A stretch of 64,000 nucleotides of DNA from Ligula intestinalis (Eukaryota > Platyhelminthes > Cestoda > Diphyllobothriidea > Diphyllobothriidae): assembly GCA_036362985.1 (NCBI GenBank), contig JAYGXS010000004.1:60730785-60794784 (forward strand). The letters are read 5' to 3'. Positions 12,431-23,552 of the stretch are shown piece by piece. How positions within the stretch are numbered: position 1 is the first letter of the stretch; every line of letters begins with the position of its first letter. The translations under genes and the position numbers were made by a program. Under the pieces are notes generated by a model. It saw only the letters and a program-made list of their open reading frames with translations, was not told the origin of the DNA and searched no databases.

Positions 12431-12726
12431 AAGCACATTTCAGAATTTCGGTAAAAATTTCACGAGCTATGCCACCCAGTGAACAATGGGAGTAGCTAGG
12501 AGTTATTTTTTTTGTCTGTAAAAGTTGGGGGAAACTGAGGTATCTCGCTTGCGTTTGAATGCTGGTGGGAATGCGTTTATTTCCACAATGAGTCAGAGAG
12601 CAGAAAAGCTTCGGAGCGCAGTTCTCACGTCGTGGCAATGAGATCGCGCAACGTAGCTATCGATTTTTCGACAAAGCTAAATTGAGGTTGAATATATTCG
12701 TCGGGAAATAGAATTTTATTTCGTGA

Positions 12727-12759
12727 ATTATCGAGTCTGGAATCCCAGCTCATCATCAG
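12727..12759 (-). ncRNA. hammerhead-like core, degenerate
   Basis: On the minus strand CTGATGA (12759-12753) is followed by T and a strong hairpin, GAGCTGG pairing with CCAGACTC with one bulged base, and then GATAATTC where GAAA would be expected. It shares its layout with the core at 63606-63636. Because the GAAA is altered it is probably inactive. The assembly gap begins 14 bases to the right. Confidence 0.3.
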
Positions 12760-12773
12760 ACGTTGAGAAAAGT

Positions 12774-12873
12774 NNNNNNNNNNNNNNNNNNNNNNNNNNN
12801 NNNNNNNNNNNNNNNNNNNNNNNNNNNNNNNNNNNNNNNNNNNNNNNNNNNNNNNNNNNNNNNNNNNNNNNNN
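12774..12873. other. assembly gap, 100 N
   Basis: Exactly 100 N, the usual placeholder for a gap of unknown size. The gap is immediately followed by the first copy of the tandem pair at 12874-14165, so a mis-assembled repeat is possible. Confidence 0.99.
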
Positions 12874-14165
12874 TGAAAAATCATCTAGTGACGCAGCTTT
12901 AAAAGAATAGGCGGCAAAAGGTGGTCCCGATGAATACCTGCCTGAATGCCGAACAATTGTTAGGAACTAGCTCGGACATGGTGTGCTCAAGTGGGGTGGG
13001 AGACTCGAAGAAAATTGAAGTAAATATTTGGAGTCATTGCCAAGATAGAAAATGACTTCGTCTTTGAACAATAAAATTAATTTAACTCAATTAGTGGCAT
13101 AGTGCCTTCTTTTGCAGCCTCTAGGCTACGGCTTCACCGCCTGATTTCGTTTTTACCTTCCTCCTCCGCCCAGTGAAAAGTGGGGATGACGAGGCGGCAC
13201 TTTTGGAAGACTCCTGGAAAAACCTTGCCCTAAAGCTAGTCAAATAAATTTGTATTTAAGCCGTTAGTCCCAGTAACTCTGAAAAAATGAAATGAAAGTT
13301 CGACTGGTCATGTAAATTCCGAAGTAAAAGCACGGGAGATAAGAATGGCCGGCTGCAGCTAACAAGCTTGCGCAAGAAAGTCATACATTAACACTAGACA
13401 AAATAGTTTGGATTCCGGAGGGGATTCCTGATCCAACTATGGGTTATGACATACACACACTGCATGATGAGGCTGCAATTTTGAAGCGAACTGACTTCTG
13501 ACCTAACAGAAATGATTTCTCTCTTCAGGCTATGACAGGGCTGATAGAAAGCTCAACTTTAATCATCTGAAATACTACATCCTATAGACTAACCTCGCTA
13601 TCTATTGCCGTTGTCTCGGTAAAAATTTGACATAACTTCATTCAACGCCCTCGAAAAGTAACCTAGTGGCGTACTTTAAAAGAATGGACGGCAAGAAGTA
13701 GTCCCGATGAATACCTGGTCAAATGCTGAGCAATTGTGAGAAACTAGATAAGATATGGTGTGCTCAAGTGCGATGGAAGTGGGCCTTACTCAAGATTATA
13801 CTGTCCACTTGAAGAAAAATTTTGGAGTCATTACCAAGGGGGAAAACGACGTCGCCTTCGAGCGATAAATTTTCTCCAATTCAGGTGCATAGTGCTTTCG
13901 TTCGTATCATCTATGCTACGGCTTCATTGCTCGCTTTCTTTTATCTTCTTCTTCTTCCACCCAGTGAAGATGGTGAGACGACACTTTTGGAAAACTCCTT
14001 GAACAGACTTGCCCTAGCATTAGCTGAATAAATCCATAGTTCAGCAGCCAGCTTACCTAGCCCTGAAAAAGTAAAAGGCCATCACGACTAGTCATGTAAA
14101 TTCTAAAGTTAAGACATGGGATAGAGGAATTGCTGGCTGTAGCTTTTATTAATCGTCATACGCTA
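12874..14165. repeat. tandem pair of an approx. 510-bp repeat
   Basis: 12874-13395 and 13655-14165 are diverged direct copies about 780 bp apart. They share, in order, GGTCCCGATGAATACCTG-like, GGTGTGCTCAAGTG, CATAGTGC, TTTTGGAA-ACTCCT, CTTGCCCTA and TCATGTAAATTC. The 260 bp between them are unrelated. The 69- and 80-codon plus-strand frames inside the second copy overlap in two frames and look like chance. Confidence 0.7.
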
Positions 14166-14257
14166 AAATTCGGTAATATAAAAGCACAAAGCCCGAGCCC
14201 AGAGTCAGGCCGCAACAGTAAATCCAACCTTTGAGCCTCAGTAGTTAAAAAGAAAAC

Positions 14258-14335
14258 AAGCAAAACAAAACAAACAAAACAAAAACAAGCAAAACAAGCA
14301 AAACAAAACAAACAAACAAACAAAACAAGCAAAAG
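14258..14335. repeat. CAAAA/CAAG-type simple repeat
   Basis: A run of AACAAG, AAAACAAAC and similar units directly intronic to the donor of the RH1 exon. On the minus strand it gives a T-rich tract starting a few bases after the splice donor. Confidence 0.9.
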
Positions 14336-14341
14336 ACTAAC

Positions 14342-14598
14342 CGTGGCATAATCGTCCCTCGTGTCAGAAAACTGCTGCCTATCGGACCGGAGAGATTCCA
14401 GCTTTTCTCGTAGAGTGTTCACCTTCTCCTCCATCTCAGTGGAAACATTTACGCAGGCTTCCAGATCCTCGAGCACAGTAATCACTTTATACATGACAGA
14501 TTCCACATCATCAGGACCGAATTCATCAATCAGAAGCTGTAATTCCTGACCAATTGCCGAAGCCGCCGAGTAAACATCAGTGGTAGTGAACATTTGCC
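14342..14598 (-). CDS. RILP-like adaptor, RH1-domain exon
   Basis: A minus-strand exon between an acceptor (TTTATTGACAG before 14598) and a GTTAGT donor (after 14342). It encodes about 85 residues: DVYSAASAIGQELQLLID, a helix with VMYKVITVLEDLEACV, then TLREKLESLRSDR. This order, with DVY, a hydrophobic helix pair and a heptad tail, matches the RH1 domain of RILPL1/RILPL2 (DVYDIASLVG...LMPKVVRVLEILE). RH1 domains bind myosin Va or dynein-related partners in this family. JIP3/JIP4 proteins also have RH1, but the DVY start and the next exon fit RILPL better. The exon begins in phase 1, so an upstream exon outside the window is likely unless translation starts at the internal ATG (MFTTTDVY). Confidence 0.7.
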
Positions 14599-14599
14599 C

Positions 14600-17021
14600 T
14601 GTCAATAAACAAGGACCGGAGAGAATAATTTCATGAAATGATGTCAAAATTGAATGAAAATACAATAAATTCTTCAAGGCTCTGATTTGTGAACTGCAAA
14701 GGTCCATATAATAAGAAATATGGTTGAAATATATAAACACAAAATGGCAGTATCTGACTATAGTTTGGAAATTATAAGCGACAATATCAATGGAATGTCT
14801 GAAAGCAAGCACAAGGTCAGTAACATGCACAATATTCACACTACAATATTTTCTCTTAGGCACCTGGTTCCGCTGTCAACGCAATATCATGACTACTAGA
14901 GGTGACTGACAAGACTGAACACCCCCGTCTACGCGTGCCATGCAGAACCCGGTCCCCCCAGAAAATGAAAATTTTTGGGATCTTAAATGCGTGCGTGTCA
15001 TTAAAGCCAAATCCAGAATGAGCCTTGAGTCTGTCTCTCAGTCCAGAGAAGACTGAGTTGCACTGTCAAATGGCAGCCAATTGCGTCAGGTCTCTTATAG
15101 TTAGGAATATGCTGATTTGTAGTGACGGTGAATTCTTCAGTGTCCGTCTCATTCGCTGTTTCACGCATCAGTCCACTTCTTGAGCTTACCAGCCACCTGT
15201 TCTTGTGATTTGATGCAGTGGTTGGTGCAGCGTGAAGCCTACGTCCAAGAATACCATCATTCACATGGACATGGACTCTGTGCGGCCCGACTAACTACTT
15301 TTATGATTCATTCCGATCGCTGTGAAAGTCCGATTGCTATGTAAGACTCCATGCAAACTGACTGTTTGGATTTATTACGAAGACGCAACAATTTGTTAAA
15401 CCGCAAAGCGACAGAGCAAATAAGCAGGCAAAGACTGAAACGGCCTCTGGTTCGAGCTTATTCTGGACTTCTTCAGTCATTCATTTTGCTGACAAACACA
15501 TAGGTATAAACGTAGGAGTTCGGGATAACACAAAGTGTCCTCAAGACTCCTACTGCCAAAAACGGAGTCAGTTCAATCTCAGACAAGCGTTAACTCGGTG
15601 AATAGTCATGTCTGTGGGAGAAAACAAATGATCTCATCAAAAAACGAATAATGGATGAATTCATGGGCTTAAAATTCTAATGGATCATTAATTATGACCG
15701 CTTGTGAGAGGTGTCACCGGTGTGTGCAGGCATCTCGAGTTGTTAAATTATACAGAAAACAAAACCATAAATCGATAATTAAGTCATATATTTTTGATGA
15801 AAAAGGTCTGCGAATGGCCGCTAAAGAACACGAATAATCTTTCCAAGAGTAAAGCAAAGCTATCAAAGTAAGAACGAAGAGAGTTTAAGGCAAACAGCAC
15901 ATTTGAACGTTTAGCTTCAACTACAAGTAAACCTTTTAGTTCCGCGGAAGCATATTTCAGTAAAAAAAGACCCAATTTGAGCGGATAGCTTGTTTATCTT
16001 ATTCGGCTGGTATAAAAACTGGTTGCCAAAGAATATTTTTAGTGTGCAACTGCCCTATGGTACGGAATAAGGTAAGTATAATTGAAGTTAAGTGGCATTT
16101 TCTGTGATTATGCGATGACCACTTTGGCGCATACAGCATTTAAAGACAGGTGAAAAAAACAATGAGTCAATAATCCAGACGCTAAGGCTGAGGCTACTAT
16201 TTCTATGCCGCGACTAAAAAATCTCAGGCTGGGTCATGGCTAGCCCTTAAACTTTTGTTTGCCGCATCTTAGTGTTCGGACATTTCGAATTCTGAAGGTA
16301 CTTAATCCGTTGGGAATTAATGTCTGATTTAAAACCCTTTTAAGGTCTTCATTTAAATTTGATGTGAAATGATCACAAAACAGTTATACGAATTTGTTAA
16401 GATGACTGAAAAGTGAGTATGCGGCTAGCTATGAAGTGTGCTATAACGCAAATTCGAACGCCAAACTAGCTAGCATGGCAATGGCCAATACATGAGTATT
16501 TTTCTTAATGGAAATGCGACAGATTTATTAATAAAGTAAATTTAATGAGCTTAAAAAATTACAACAAAACTATTGTCATAGCGTATGAGATCTTCAAATG
16601 AAAATTTCAGGCAGTCTAACCTAGGGATTCAGGTTAATTTAGCTACGTTACGGTGTTCAGCTAGCTGAGGTCAGAGACCCATGACAAGGACTACTTAGAG
16701 AAGCTAGAGACTTGGTAGCATGTGGCATGCATGGTAAAGGCACAGTATCCATCACCAGTCATTGGAACGTGGGGAATGTGGGAAGTAAAACTGAGGTAGG
16801 TGCATCGCAAACAAATAAACGAATAAAAATTTCCACACCCAGATTTTCGATGCCGATGAGCGCGGTGCGCAGCGTCCTTGTTATCTGGGTAGGGCGAAGC
16901 TATGAGAAATACAATAATACAGCCATTTGTTTATGTATAAAACTTATTGGCAAATAGGCGATAGAGCCGTTGGCAAATTTTACCACAATGCAGAGAAATA
17001 AATTCGTTTTTTTACCGAGGC
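14600..17021. other. no gene recognised
   Basis: Several short frames, for example an 87-codon minus-strand frame at 15001-15264, lack recognisable domains and splice context. The 5' end of the RILP-like gene may lie here, but no first exon could be named. Confidence 0.3.
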
Positions 17022-17310
17022 TCTGATGGCAAAACGCCAGCGCCGTCGCGCTACTCTGCGTGCGCGTGAGTAACCCTCCCACTTACACTTTTCACAGTGT
17101 GTCAAGCCTTTGTTTGCATTGACTACATTTGACCGTGGGATACCTGGCGCTGGGGGCCAACTAGAGTGGGGAATGGCATCCCACTACTCAGAGAGGTTAA
17201 CGCCCAATAGGAACAATTCTCACATGCTCAGCTGCATTTTGGTGCGCAGGTATGTGTGACGCAAAGCAGGGTTAGAATAGCGCGACGGCGCTAGCGTTTT
17301 GCTATCAGGG
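17022..17310. repeat. MITE-like inverted repeat
   Basis: About 32 bp at 17022-17053 (core GATGGCAAAACGCCAGCGCC) recur as the complement at 17278-17310 with few mismatches, around a 224-bp interior without a long ORF. The arms are GC-rich in an AT-rich setting. This fits a small non-autonomous DNA element. Target duplication was not clear. Confidence 0.6.
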
Positions 17311-19086
17311 AGCGCCCTGACCTATGGGTCCTATAGGACAGACGCCGACAGCTGTAATTTCAAGGAAATCATTTGCAATGCTAAAAAGCGTTATTTTTGG
17401 ATAGGATATCAAAAACGCACTTCAATTATGGCAAAAAATGTGTAAAAACAGTCCCGAGTTAGCAATATAACTACGTATATGGATAAGTCACATTACACGC
17501 TGACAACGCCGGGCACCATTACCCTACCCATACAACCCAAACCTAAACTCCAAGGTCGCAAGTCCATTGAAAATTGCAAATTCAAACAAACCGTACATGC
17601 ACCCTACACCCTACTCACCAAATACAAATATCTGTCATAGCTGTAAGGACAGCATTGAAGTAATTAAATCTGATTTTTCTATGAAGTAAAATTTGCTCAC
17701 GTATATTGCGTTGGCTAAGGCCATTGAGCGAGAGACGGACAGGATGGCGGTAGTCAGCACGGATTCCCACAGTGGTACTAACGCCCACTATAGCACTTCT
17801 TAGGGAAGTAAGGATTGCATCTTTTATGTCAAAGTATTTAAGCCTACATTCTTTCGTGATATTCTGACTTCATTTTGGCCTTTCTCTGCATTAATCTTCG
17901 TTTTATATATTTTTTACGCAGTGCTAGCATATCCATTACCGTGTTTTTGCTTGGCACCTTGCCCGAGCTGACTTAAATAGCATTTGGAATTGTAAAGACA
18001 CCTTAAAAAATAATGGTTGATAAATCGTGCTTCTCCGGCTGGACTTTTAGTGGTTCCGCCGGTAAGGTTTGTATCAATAAGCTTTAAGATTGAAGTTGCC
18101 AGTTTCGCGGTTTGTACCTGTACTTGGCTCAAATCAGCACACTTCGCATCAACCCTATCGCCGAATTTTGAGGCACATTTTTACGGAGCTTGTTTTTTTG
18201 GAATCGTTATGAGGGTACAGTCCATGCCACGCAGTATAAGGAATGTTCGTATTAAGCCTTCGCGTAACGACCTGTAACTCAAAGGACACGGATTATGTTT
18301 ATTTAGGTGAAACTCATATGGGAGTACAACTTGGTCTCTTTCTCATTTCATGTTCCGCTTCTGCAACTGTTTGCAAATTTTTTTATTTTGCTGCATCCAC
18401 GGTCTCCAGGCTTAAATCGCGCATTCAAGTTGGGCCAGATAAAATTACCAAACATTATAGTAAAACTGTCTTCATCGACAGCAATAAATAAGCACTTGAC
18501 TGTGTACAACATTTTAACCCCAATTTTAATTGTCATACAATCTTGTGAAGCAGACCTCAATATTTGTCATCCATATGCCAAGATCCTTATCCTGCTCTGC
18601 CCCGGGGCATTCCATTCAGATTGTAGAATCGCATATGAGGGAACGCACTGCCATTTCCCATGCAAAGCTAAGTAAAATGGTTGGAGTTGACTGATAAAAG
18701 TCATTTTAATGACGGTTCACAAACACCGGTCCGCCCGGCCCCAGAATTTCAAGGGGGCCAGGCGGGGCAATCCGGGGCTATTCCCCCGGATAATATGGGA
18801 CTGGACGCGGGGCTTTCAACACCTGAAGCCCCTTCGCCGGAAAAATGGTTGCGCAGCGTGGTGCCTCCTCTCCGCTTTCCTTAACTCATTTTCCAAATTC
18901 ATTTTCCTCGATAAGAACCTCACTGACCCCCTAAAACCTCACCTCAACCCCCCCCCCTCCAACGCACACCACCCCACCCACCCACCCTTCTCGAACTTCG
19001 CTTCGTCACCTAGGTAAAACATGAGGTAAGAAAACTTTTTAAGGCTGTCCTATGGTGCGAGAAATCGGCGGTCATTGGAATAAAAA
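17311..19086. other. no gene recognised; C-rich tract near the right end
   Basis: Short frames only. Bases about 18935-18990 are a C- and CA-rich tract with a run of C. No splice-flanked coding segment was recognised. Confidence 0.35.
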
Positions 19087-19129
19087 ATGGTAGATTGTAA
19101 GGACAGGGTGATGATTTACTGTGTCGGAC

Positions 19130-19360
19130 TAGGATGGCAGAGTTTTACTAGGCTGTCATTTAGACGGGGAGAACAAAAAGGTGTTCGCTTAGCTCTGGAG
19201 CCGTTTTTTATGAAGAACGTTATTAAAAGTAGTAGAAATGGAAATATTTCCCTAGTGGCAATTTATTTCTGTTGAACGTCTAAATAATCTCTTTTCACAG
19301 AGATTCCAATATTTTTTATGCCTATTATAAGGTCAAATGAATATTTCAGTTTTTTCAGTT
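19130..19360. repeat. remnant matching the 3' flank of the 30.3-kb transposon ORF
   Basis: This block matches 30073-30300 in the same orientation (shared blocks: GGCAGAGTTTTACTA, GGGGAGAACAAAAA, ATATTTCCCTAGT, GAACGTCTAA, AGAGATTCCAATATTTTT). The other copy lies directly next to the transposon-encoded ORF at 30325-30951, so this is probably a decayed non-coding piece of the same element. Confidence 0.6.
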
Positions 19361-19449
19361 TATTTGGTGAGGATAATAGGCAATGCCTTTGAAAACCCTA
19401 TTTAGCACGTGTAAATTTACCACTACTAACATAGTATTGGCAAACAGTG

Positions 19450-19568
19450 AGTAGCATTGTTTTTTACAATACATGTCTGGTTTTTTTAGAGGTCAGACTT
19501 GGAGGGAGGAGAGTAGCATTGTTTTTTACAATATAGGTCTGATTTTTAGAGTTCAGACTTGGAGAGAG
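19450..19568 (-). repeat. two tandem units of about 59 bp at the LINE 3' end
   Basis: The block GAGTAGCATTGTTTTTTACA ... CAGACTTGGAG is present twice in direct repeat. The stop codon of the RT frame lies in the unit nearer the ORF. Short tandem units at the 3' end are common in CR1-type elements and are probably the recognition site for the RT. Confidence 0.7.
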
Positions 19569-21565
19569 GAGAGGGGACACGTGTTATTATCCAAGCGTTG
19601 TTTGTACATCTGAAGGGAAGTTGCCTCCACGACTGACTGTGGAAGGATGTTCCACTGTTGTATGACACGTTGTGTGAAGAATTCAGAGCGGAGGTTTAGC
19701 TTGGACATTTTCGTGCGCAGCTTCATTGTGTGCCCACAGAGATGAGGCGAGAGGTGCCACTGAAACATGTCTTCAAAGCGTAATCCTTTCTCAAGACCGT
19801 TTATTATCTTGTAAACTAGGATAAGATCCCCTCTTTGTTGCCTGTAATGCAGAGGGAATAAATTTAGGCATGCCAGTCTATCTATGTAATTGTGGTTTTT
19901 TAGACCTCTTTCTATCTTTGTTGCCCGACGCTGCACTTTCTCCAGACACGCTGTGTCCTTTGCTAGCCATGGCCGCCACGCCTGTATACCATACTCTAGG
20001 TGTGGTCGAACTAATGTCCCGTACACTCTGCCAAAGAGATCTTCATCGAAGGCTAGAAACGCCCTTTTGATAGCGTGCAGCACTCCCGTGGCTTTATTTG
20101 CAGCTTTGACAGACTGTAATGAGGGCTTCAGATTACTCTGTATCCAAATGCCTAGGTCTTTTTGCGTAGATGCTACGGGAATTTGGATGTTTTTCAGGTG
20201 ATATGTCCTGCTGTTCTGGGGGATAGGGTAGTTTTTTGGACGCAGGTGGAGGAAGGCACACTTTTGCACATTGAAATCCAGCAGCCATCTCTCAGACCAC
20301 GTCTGCAGTTTGCAAAGATTATTTTGCAAAGCATCTCGGTCGCTTGGGCGCTTAATGACCTGCCAGAGTTTAACGTCATCGGCGAACATGATTTTACCGC
20401 AGTCCAGTTCTTGAAGGCTGTCATTTACATAGAGAATGAAGAGTAGAGGACCGAGAACGGAGCCTTGAGGAACCCCACTAACTACGTCAACCCAGTCCGA
20501 TTTATCCTCCCCGATGCAAGCGCGTTGTTTTCGACCGACTAAAAATGACCTGATCCAGTCCAAAATTTTTCCCTTGATGCCAAGAACGCTCAGTTTGTGT
20601 AAAAGGCGTTGATGGGGCACGCTGTCAAAGGCTTTGCGGAAATCGATGTACACTACGTCCACTTCGAAGCCCTCTTCTAAAGCACTTGTCCAGGCCTCAA
20701 TTGAAGTCAGTAAATTTGAAAGGCAGGAGCGCCCTCGCCGAAAGCCATGTTGAAAATTTTGTATGATGTCACTTTCATCGCAAAATCTTAGTATGGCCTG
20801 CTTCACAAGGACCTCCATCATTTTGCAGGAAAGGCAAGTCAAGCTTATGGGCCGAAAGCTGTTTGTAGACATCTTGCTACCTCCCTTATATAACGGTACG
20901 ATGTTGGCCGTCTTCCACTGCAACGGCAAGTCCCCTGTTCGCATGGAAAGCTCGAACAGAATTGAAAGAGGCACCGATAGCTCGGTCGACAGTTCTTTAA
21001 GTATCAGTCCAGGGATCCCATCTGGTCCAGGAGACTTGTCTGGTTTGATGTGACTGAGGACATGTCTTACGTCTGCGACAGAAAAGGTAACAGTTTCAAT
21101 AACGGCTGTACCTTCGCCCACTTCTACTCCCGAATTATAGTCGGGGGATTCCATCGTAAACGCCAATCTGAAAAACTCTGACAGTAACTCTACTTTCCGC
21201 GGTCCTTCCGTTACTACGTGCCCGAGGTTATCCCTTAGAGTTGCAATGTCGTCCCGGTGCTTCCTTTGACTGCGGATGTATCCATAAAACTTCTTTGGAC
21301 ATATTGTGGCTTGTGTTGTAAGTTGACGCTCAAAGGCAGTTCTAGAATTTCGTATTTCCTTACGGCATATATTTCGTTGCGCTTTATATTCGGCAAGTGA
21401 TGTTGAATCTTGAAGATGCTCGTACTTTTTCCAAAACCTTTGTTTCTTCTTCATGGCCCTTTTTATCGGCTGGTTGACACATGGAGGTCTGGCACATGGT
21501 CTTATTACTTTCATTGGGCAATGGACTTCAATTAAGCGCTCTACAGTCCCTGGATATGCTGCCAT
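19553..21565 (-). CDS. CR1-like LINE reverse transcriptase
   Basis: An open frame of 670 codons. The RT palm and fingers lie at about residues 165-430: PGPDGIPG, then LTCLSCKMMEVL, GFRRGRSC, VVYIDFRKAFDSV (first catalytic Asp), GVPQGSVLGPLLF, and FADDVKLW (Asp-Asp pair). The C-terminal part (to residue 670) is the Cys-poor tail normal for CR1-like ORF2. The protein copies element RNA into DNA at a nicked target. The nominal start at 21565 lies in the linker after the endonuclease; the true ORF2 begins upstream and was split here by a one-base frameshift around 21545-21575. Except for that, the RT shows no internal stop. Confidence 0.9.
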   Translation of the reverse strand: MAAYPGTVERLIEVHCPMKVIRPCARPPCVNQPIKRAMKKKQRFWKKYEHLQDSTSLAEYKAQRNICRKEIRNSRTAFERQLTTQATICPKKFYGYIRSQRKHRDDIATLRDNLGHVVTEGPRKVELLSEFFRLAFTMESPDYNSGVEVGEGTAVIETVTFSVADVRHVLSHIKPDKSPGPDGIPGLILKELSTELSVPLSILFELSMRTGDLPLQWKTANIVPLYKGGSKMSTNSFRPISLTCLSCKMMEVLVKQAILRFCDESDIIQNFQHGFRRGRSCLSNLLTSIEAWTSALEEGFEVDVVYIDFRKAFDSVPHQRLLHKLSVLGIKGKILDWIRSFLVGRKQRACIGEDKSDWVDVVSGVPQGSVLGPLLFILYVNDSLQELDCGKIMFADDVKLWQVIKRPSDRDALQNNLCKLQTWSERWLLDFNVQKCAFLHLRPKNYPIPQNSRTYHLKNIQIPVASTQKDLGIWIQSNLKPSLQSVKAANKATGVLHAIKRAFLAFDEDLFGRVYGTLVRPHLEYGIQAWRPWLAKDTACLEKVQRRATKIERGLKNHNYIDRLACLNLFPLHYRQQRGDLILVYKIINGLEKGLRFEDMFQWHLSPHLCGHTMKLRTKMSKLNLRSEFFTQRVIQQWNILPQSVVEATSLQMYKQRLDNNTCPLSSLQV

Positions 21566-22570
21566 AATTCATTTGTATCGTTCGTACTGGGTAACCAGTT
21601 TTCTGCGGAAGCGGTACGTCTCATTTCTTCAAAATCGGCATTCCAAATATTTCTGCACCTTTTAATTTGCAATTTTGGAGACAAAAGGTAACACACGCAG
21701 GTAAAAGCAACGTGGTCGCTTAACCCGAGTGGCGGTTGTGAGTTCACTTCCCTTATGATCCCCTCTTCTTTACTAAAAACGAGATCTAGACAGTTTGATA
21801 TTTGGCCTTCTCGCAGTCGGGTTGTGAAGTCTATGTGTTGAATGAGATATTCGTCCAAAGAAAACTGAAGTAGTTGATAATTGAAAGGTGCTGCTGCGGC
21901 CTTTACTCCAGGCCTCATTCAATCGATGCCAGGAGCGTTGAAATCACCCAGGAGTAATAGATTTTCCTGTTTACAGATAACCGTCAGTGAACTTAGCAGT
22001 TCTACGTCATCACTTTCGCTGGAGCCAGGAGGCCGATAAACAACGCATATATTGAGTGCCGGATGTTGCCTTATCTTAATTTTGCATGATATTATTTCAT
22101 ATCGTCGTAGGGCTATGTCTGCGATTTCCCTCTGACAACAGGAAATTTCATTAGCTACATAAAGTGCCACTCCTCCGCCCCTACGTTGAGATCTGTCGCA
22201 GCGGAACAGTTGATAGCCTTCAATGCTGACTTCGCTGATCCCTATTGCTTCGGTCAGCCAAGTGTCTGTTAATGCAATTATATGCGGTTTCTGCTCAGAT
22301 ACTATTGTTTTGAGTTCGTCAAGTTTGTTGAAGAGACTGTGACAATTGGTATAATAGATCTCGAGGCAGCGGCCACTATTCCTTGTGGTATCTTCTAGAA
22401 TCGGCCGCCTGACTAATTCCGGCCAAAGAAAATTTCGTTCAATGTGGACTATTTCTCCTCCTCTTATTTGGAAGCTGGTTTCGCCTTTGTTCTTTCGGTC
22501 GTTTAGATCGTTTTTTAAAAGTCGCCTTTTCCTGCGTTCCTTTGGTTCATAATCCGGCTGAAAGAAAACT
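21541..22570 (-). pseudogene. LINE ORF1 tail plus APE-type endonuclease, broken
   Basis: One reading frame runs from about 22570 to 21541. It starts with a Lys/Arg-rich stretch (KERRKRRLLKND, then RGGEIV) that resembles ORF1 C termini of flatworm CR1 elements, and continues without a stop into the endonuclease: YYTNCHSLFNKLDEL, ALTDTWL, a VYRPPGSS segment, GDFNAPGID, and GLSDHVAF. The enzyme nicks target DNA in LINE retrotransposition. A TGA at 21919-21921 interrupts it directly after GID, where Trp is normal, and the frame then shifts relative to the RT. Confidence 0.8.
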
Positions 22571-22698
22571 TAAGCATGCATGGTCCGCAGAGACGACTTT
22601 CTTTCCAGCATAAGCTGTACCTGCATTTCGGTGTCTCAAATGACCTTTAATGGTCGTGGCCGAGAGCTTGAACCATTCGGCGGCTGATCCTTGCCTTT

Positions 22699-23545
22699 TC
22701 AAAATGTTTTGAGAATTCTTACAGACTCAATGCCCCTTAGCAGTGATTTAGCGTACTGTCGAACGAGACCTCGATCGTGCTCCACCTTATCCCCAGCAAC
22801 TATAGCCGTTGATTCTGGTGCACCCTGTATCACTATATGTTGCTTACGGTTTGCTCGAGCTTGGGCCGTGGTCACATCGCACTGAAGCAGAGTAGCAGCA
22901 GGGGTTTCGAAGTCAGGATCTGTGAAAGATTCTATGGACCTTTTGCTGGTAGCATTTTCTTCTAAGTTACCGTTTGCCCTTTGGTCCAATTCAACTTCCT
23001 TTTCTTCAGAAGTCTCCTCTTGGAGTGGTTGTCTTCCTTTTTGTTCACATGGCGTGCTCCAAGTTCTGTCTCGCGATAAAACTGAGGGCTTTGGTTGGTC
23101 TTTTGCAGGTCGTTCTGCATCCGCCTTCTGCTGGCGTATACACATGCGTTTGGCCCTGCTGGACTCGTGGTTTCCTGGTTTATCAACCACTGACCTGTCC
23201 TCTGCATGCGCCGCATCTGGTGGTGTTGTCTTATTGTGCTTTATGAGCACTGCTAGTATCTCCGCGTAAAATTCAAGGCTTCCCTCTAAACGCATTACGC
23301 GCGTGGGTAGGTTAAGACATCCATCGCAATCTGCACGCGCAGGCTTATTTGGCTGGGTGGTGTTGGGTTCTAAGACAGTTGGTGAAATGAGATACGTTTT
23401 TGCATAGTGGGTGGTCTGGGATTTCGTACTCGTTATTGAAAGCGCTTCGGCTATTTCTGGGAGTACCTTGTCAAAGGTTGTACGAGGCGGCTTGCATAAG
23501 TTAACCTGATTACACCCGTTAGAGTATATCTTAGCAACTTGGCTT
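22699..23545 (-). pseudogene. LINE ORF1-like protein, 5'-truncated
   Basis: The frame is open on the minus strand from an upstream stop at about 23546 to TAA/TGA at 22699. Only the last 198 codons follow an ATG (23295). Upstream codons carry Cys pairs (CDGC near 23330) that may be a zinc-binding motif, the middle is charged, and the C-terminal IVIQGAPES and LVRQYAKSLL resemble nucleic-acid-binding ORF1 proteins of CR1 elements. The protein would coat element RNA. The frame is separated from the ORF1 tail at 22570 by about 130 bp, so a frameshift or deletion probably splits ORF1. Confidence 0.6.
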
Positions 23546-23552
23546 CAGGTGT

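Larger units (their letters stand above)
19450..23545 (-). mobile_element. CR1-like LINE, 5'-truncated
   Basis: A non-LTR retrotransposon read on the minus strand: ORF1-like frame (23545-22699), ORF1 C-terminal tail continuous with an endonuclease (22570-21541), reverse transcriptase (21565-19553), and a short tandem 3' tail (19568-19450). The EN motifs GDFNAPG and SDH, and the RT motifs FRKAFDSV and FADD, are present. The order APE-type EN then RT, and the ORF1 style, fit the CR1/jockey lineages. The RT is open over 670 codons, while EN has one nonsense codon and the EN-RT junction is frameshifted, so the copy is fairly young but broken. Confidence 0.85.

Noticed and set aside
14599..14863. 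The N-terminal part of the 235-codon minus-strand frame containing the RH1 exon
   Set aside because: A good acceptor (TTGACAG) precedes 14598 and the codons upstream are hydrophobic intron translation with no family match. The part after 14342 translates the CAAAA repeat.
15380..15490. CTGAAGA on the minus strand near 15480 as another hammerhead-like core
   Set aside because: The following bases do not form a hairpin and GAAC replaces GAAA.
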